From Lottia gigantea (Eukaryota > Mollusca > Gastropoda > Lottiidae), in the NCBI RefSeq assembly GCF_000327385.1, contig NW_008710834.1, positions 726,720 to 790,719 on the forward strand: DNA of 64,000 nucleotides, in the 5' to 3' direction. Below are positions 60,138-64,000 of the stretch, piece after piece; position 1 is the first letter of the stretch, and each line of letters starts with the position of its first letter. The notes under the pieces were generated by a model, which did not search any database, had not been told where the DNA came from, and saw only the letters and a list, made by a program, of their open reading frames with translations. The translations under genes were made by a program, and so were the position numbers.

Positions 60138-64000
<3,863 letters not shown>

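Overview
The window reads as nuclear DNA of an AT-rich invertebrate, most likely a lophotrochozoan and probably a gastropod mollusc. The reasons are intron-rich genes with animal-type splice sites, host proteins that align closely with vertebrate families, and dense small repeats (MITEs, a tRNA-derived SINE, minisatellites). The organism is an inference. No prokaryotic operon, CRISPR array, rRNA or free-standing tRNA gene was found, and no retroviral or Polinton-like element was recognised.

Layout. 1-24,900 is gene-poor: unassigned AT-rich DNA, a 343-bp inverted repeat pair (5501-5843 and 8849-9191), a MITE and SINE pieces. 24,900-27,650 (+) is an Id-like HLH regulator gene whose HLH exon can be spliced, in the same phase, to three downstream exons. 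30,759-38,808 (+) is a complete 14-exon SLC13-family Na+/carboxylate transporter (572 aa). 39,614-46,308 (+) is a four-exon gene for a 159-aa single-pass membrane protein of the Shisa-like/STMC6 type. Two genes follow on the minus strand: complete YIPF3 (11 exons, 369 aa, 58,133 down to 49,450) and the 3' part of ZNF143/Staf (64,000 down to 60,138; zinc fingers 3-7 and the C-terminal region; its 5' part lies beyond the right edge). The order is therefore three plus-strand genes converging on two minus-strand genes, with the 3' ends facing across 46.3-49.4 kb.

The five genes do not form a pathway. They are a transcription modulator, a plasma-membrane transporter, a small membrane adaptor-like protein, a Golgi membrane protein and a zinc-finger activator of small-RNA and housekeeping promoters. 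Exon joins were checked by splice consensus and by phase; all phases close without a frame error in SLC13, STMC6, YIPF3 and the visible part of ZNF143.

Introns and intergenic DNA carry at least four two-ended MITE families (one bounded by TTAA), a roughly 370-bp SINE with a perfect 16-bp target-site duplication, an exact tandem duplication of a 112-bp palindromic element, and several minisatellites. An assembly gap of 210 N lies at 52,608-52,817. I saw no convincing undescribed multi-gene system. The best leads are the alternative 3' exons of the Id-like gene, the long inverted repeat and the STMC6-type protein.
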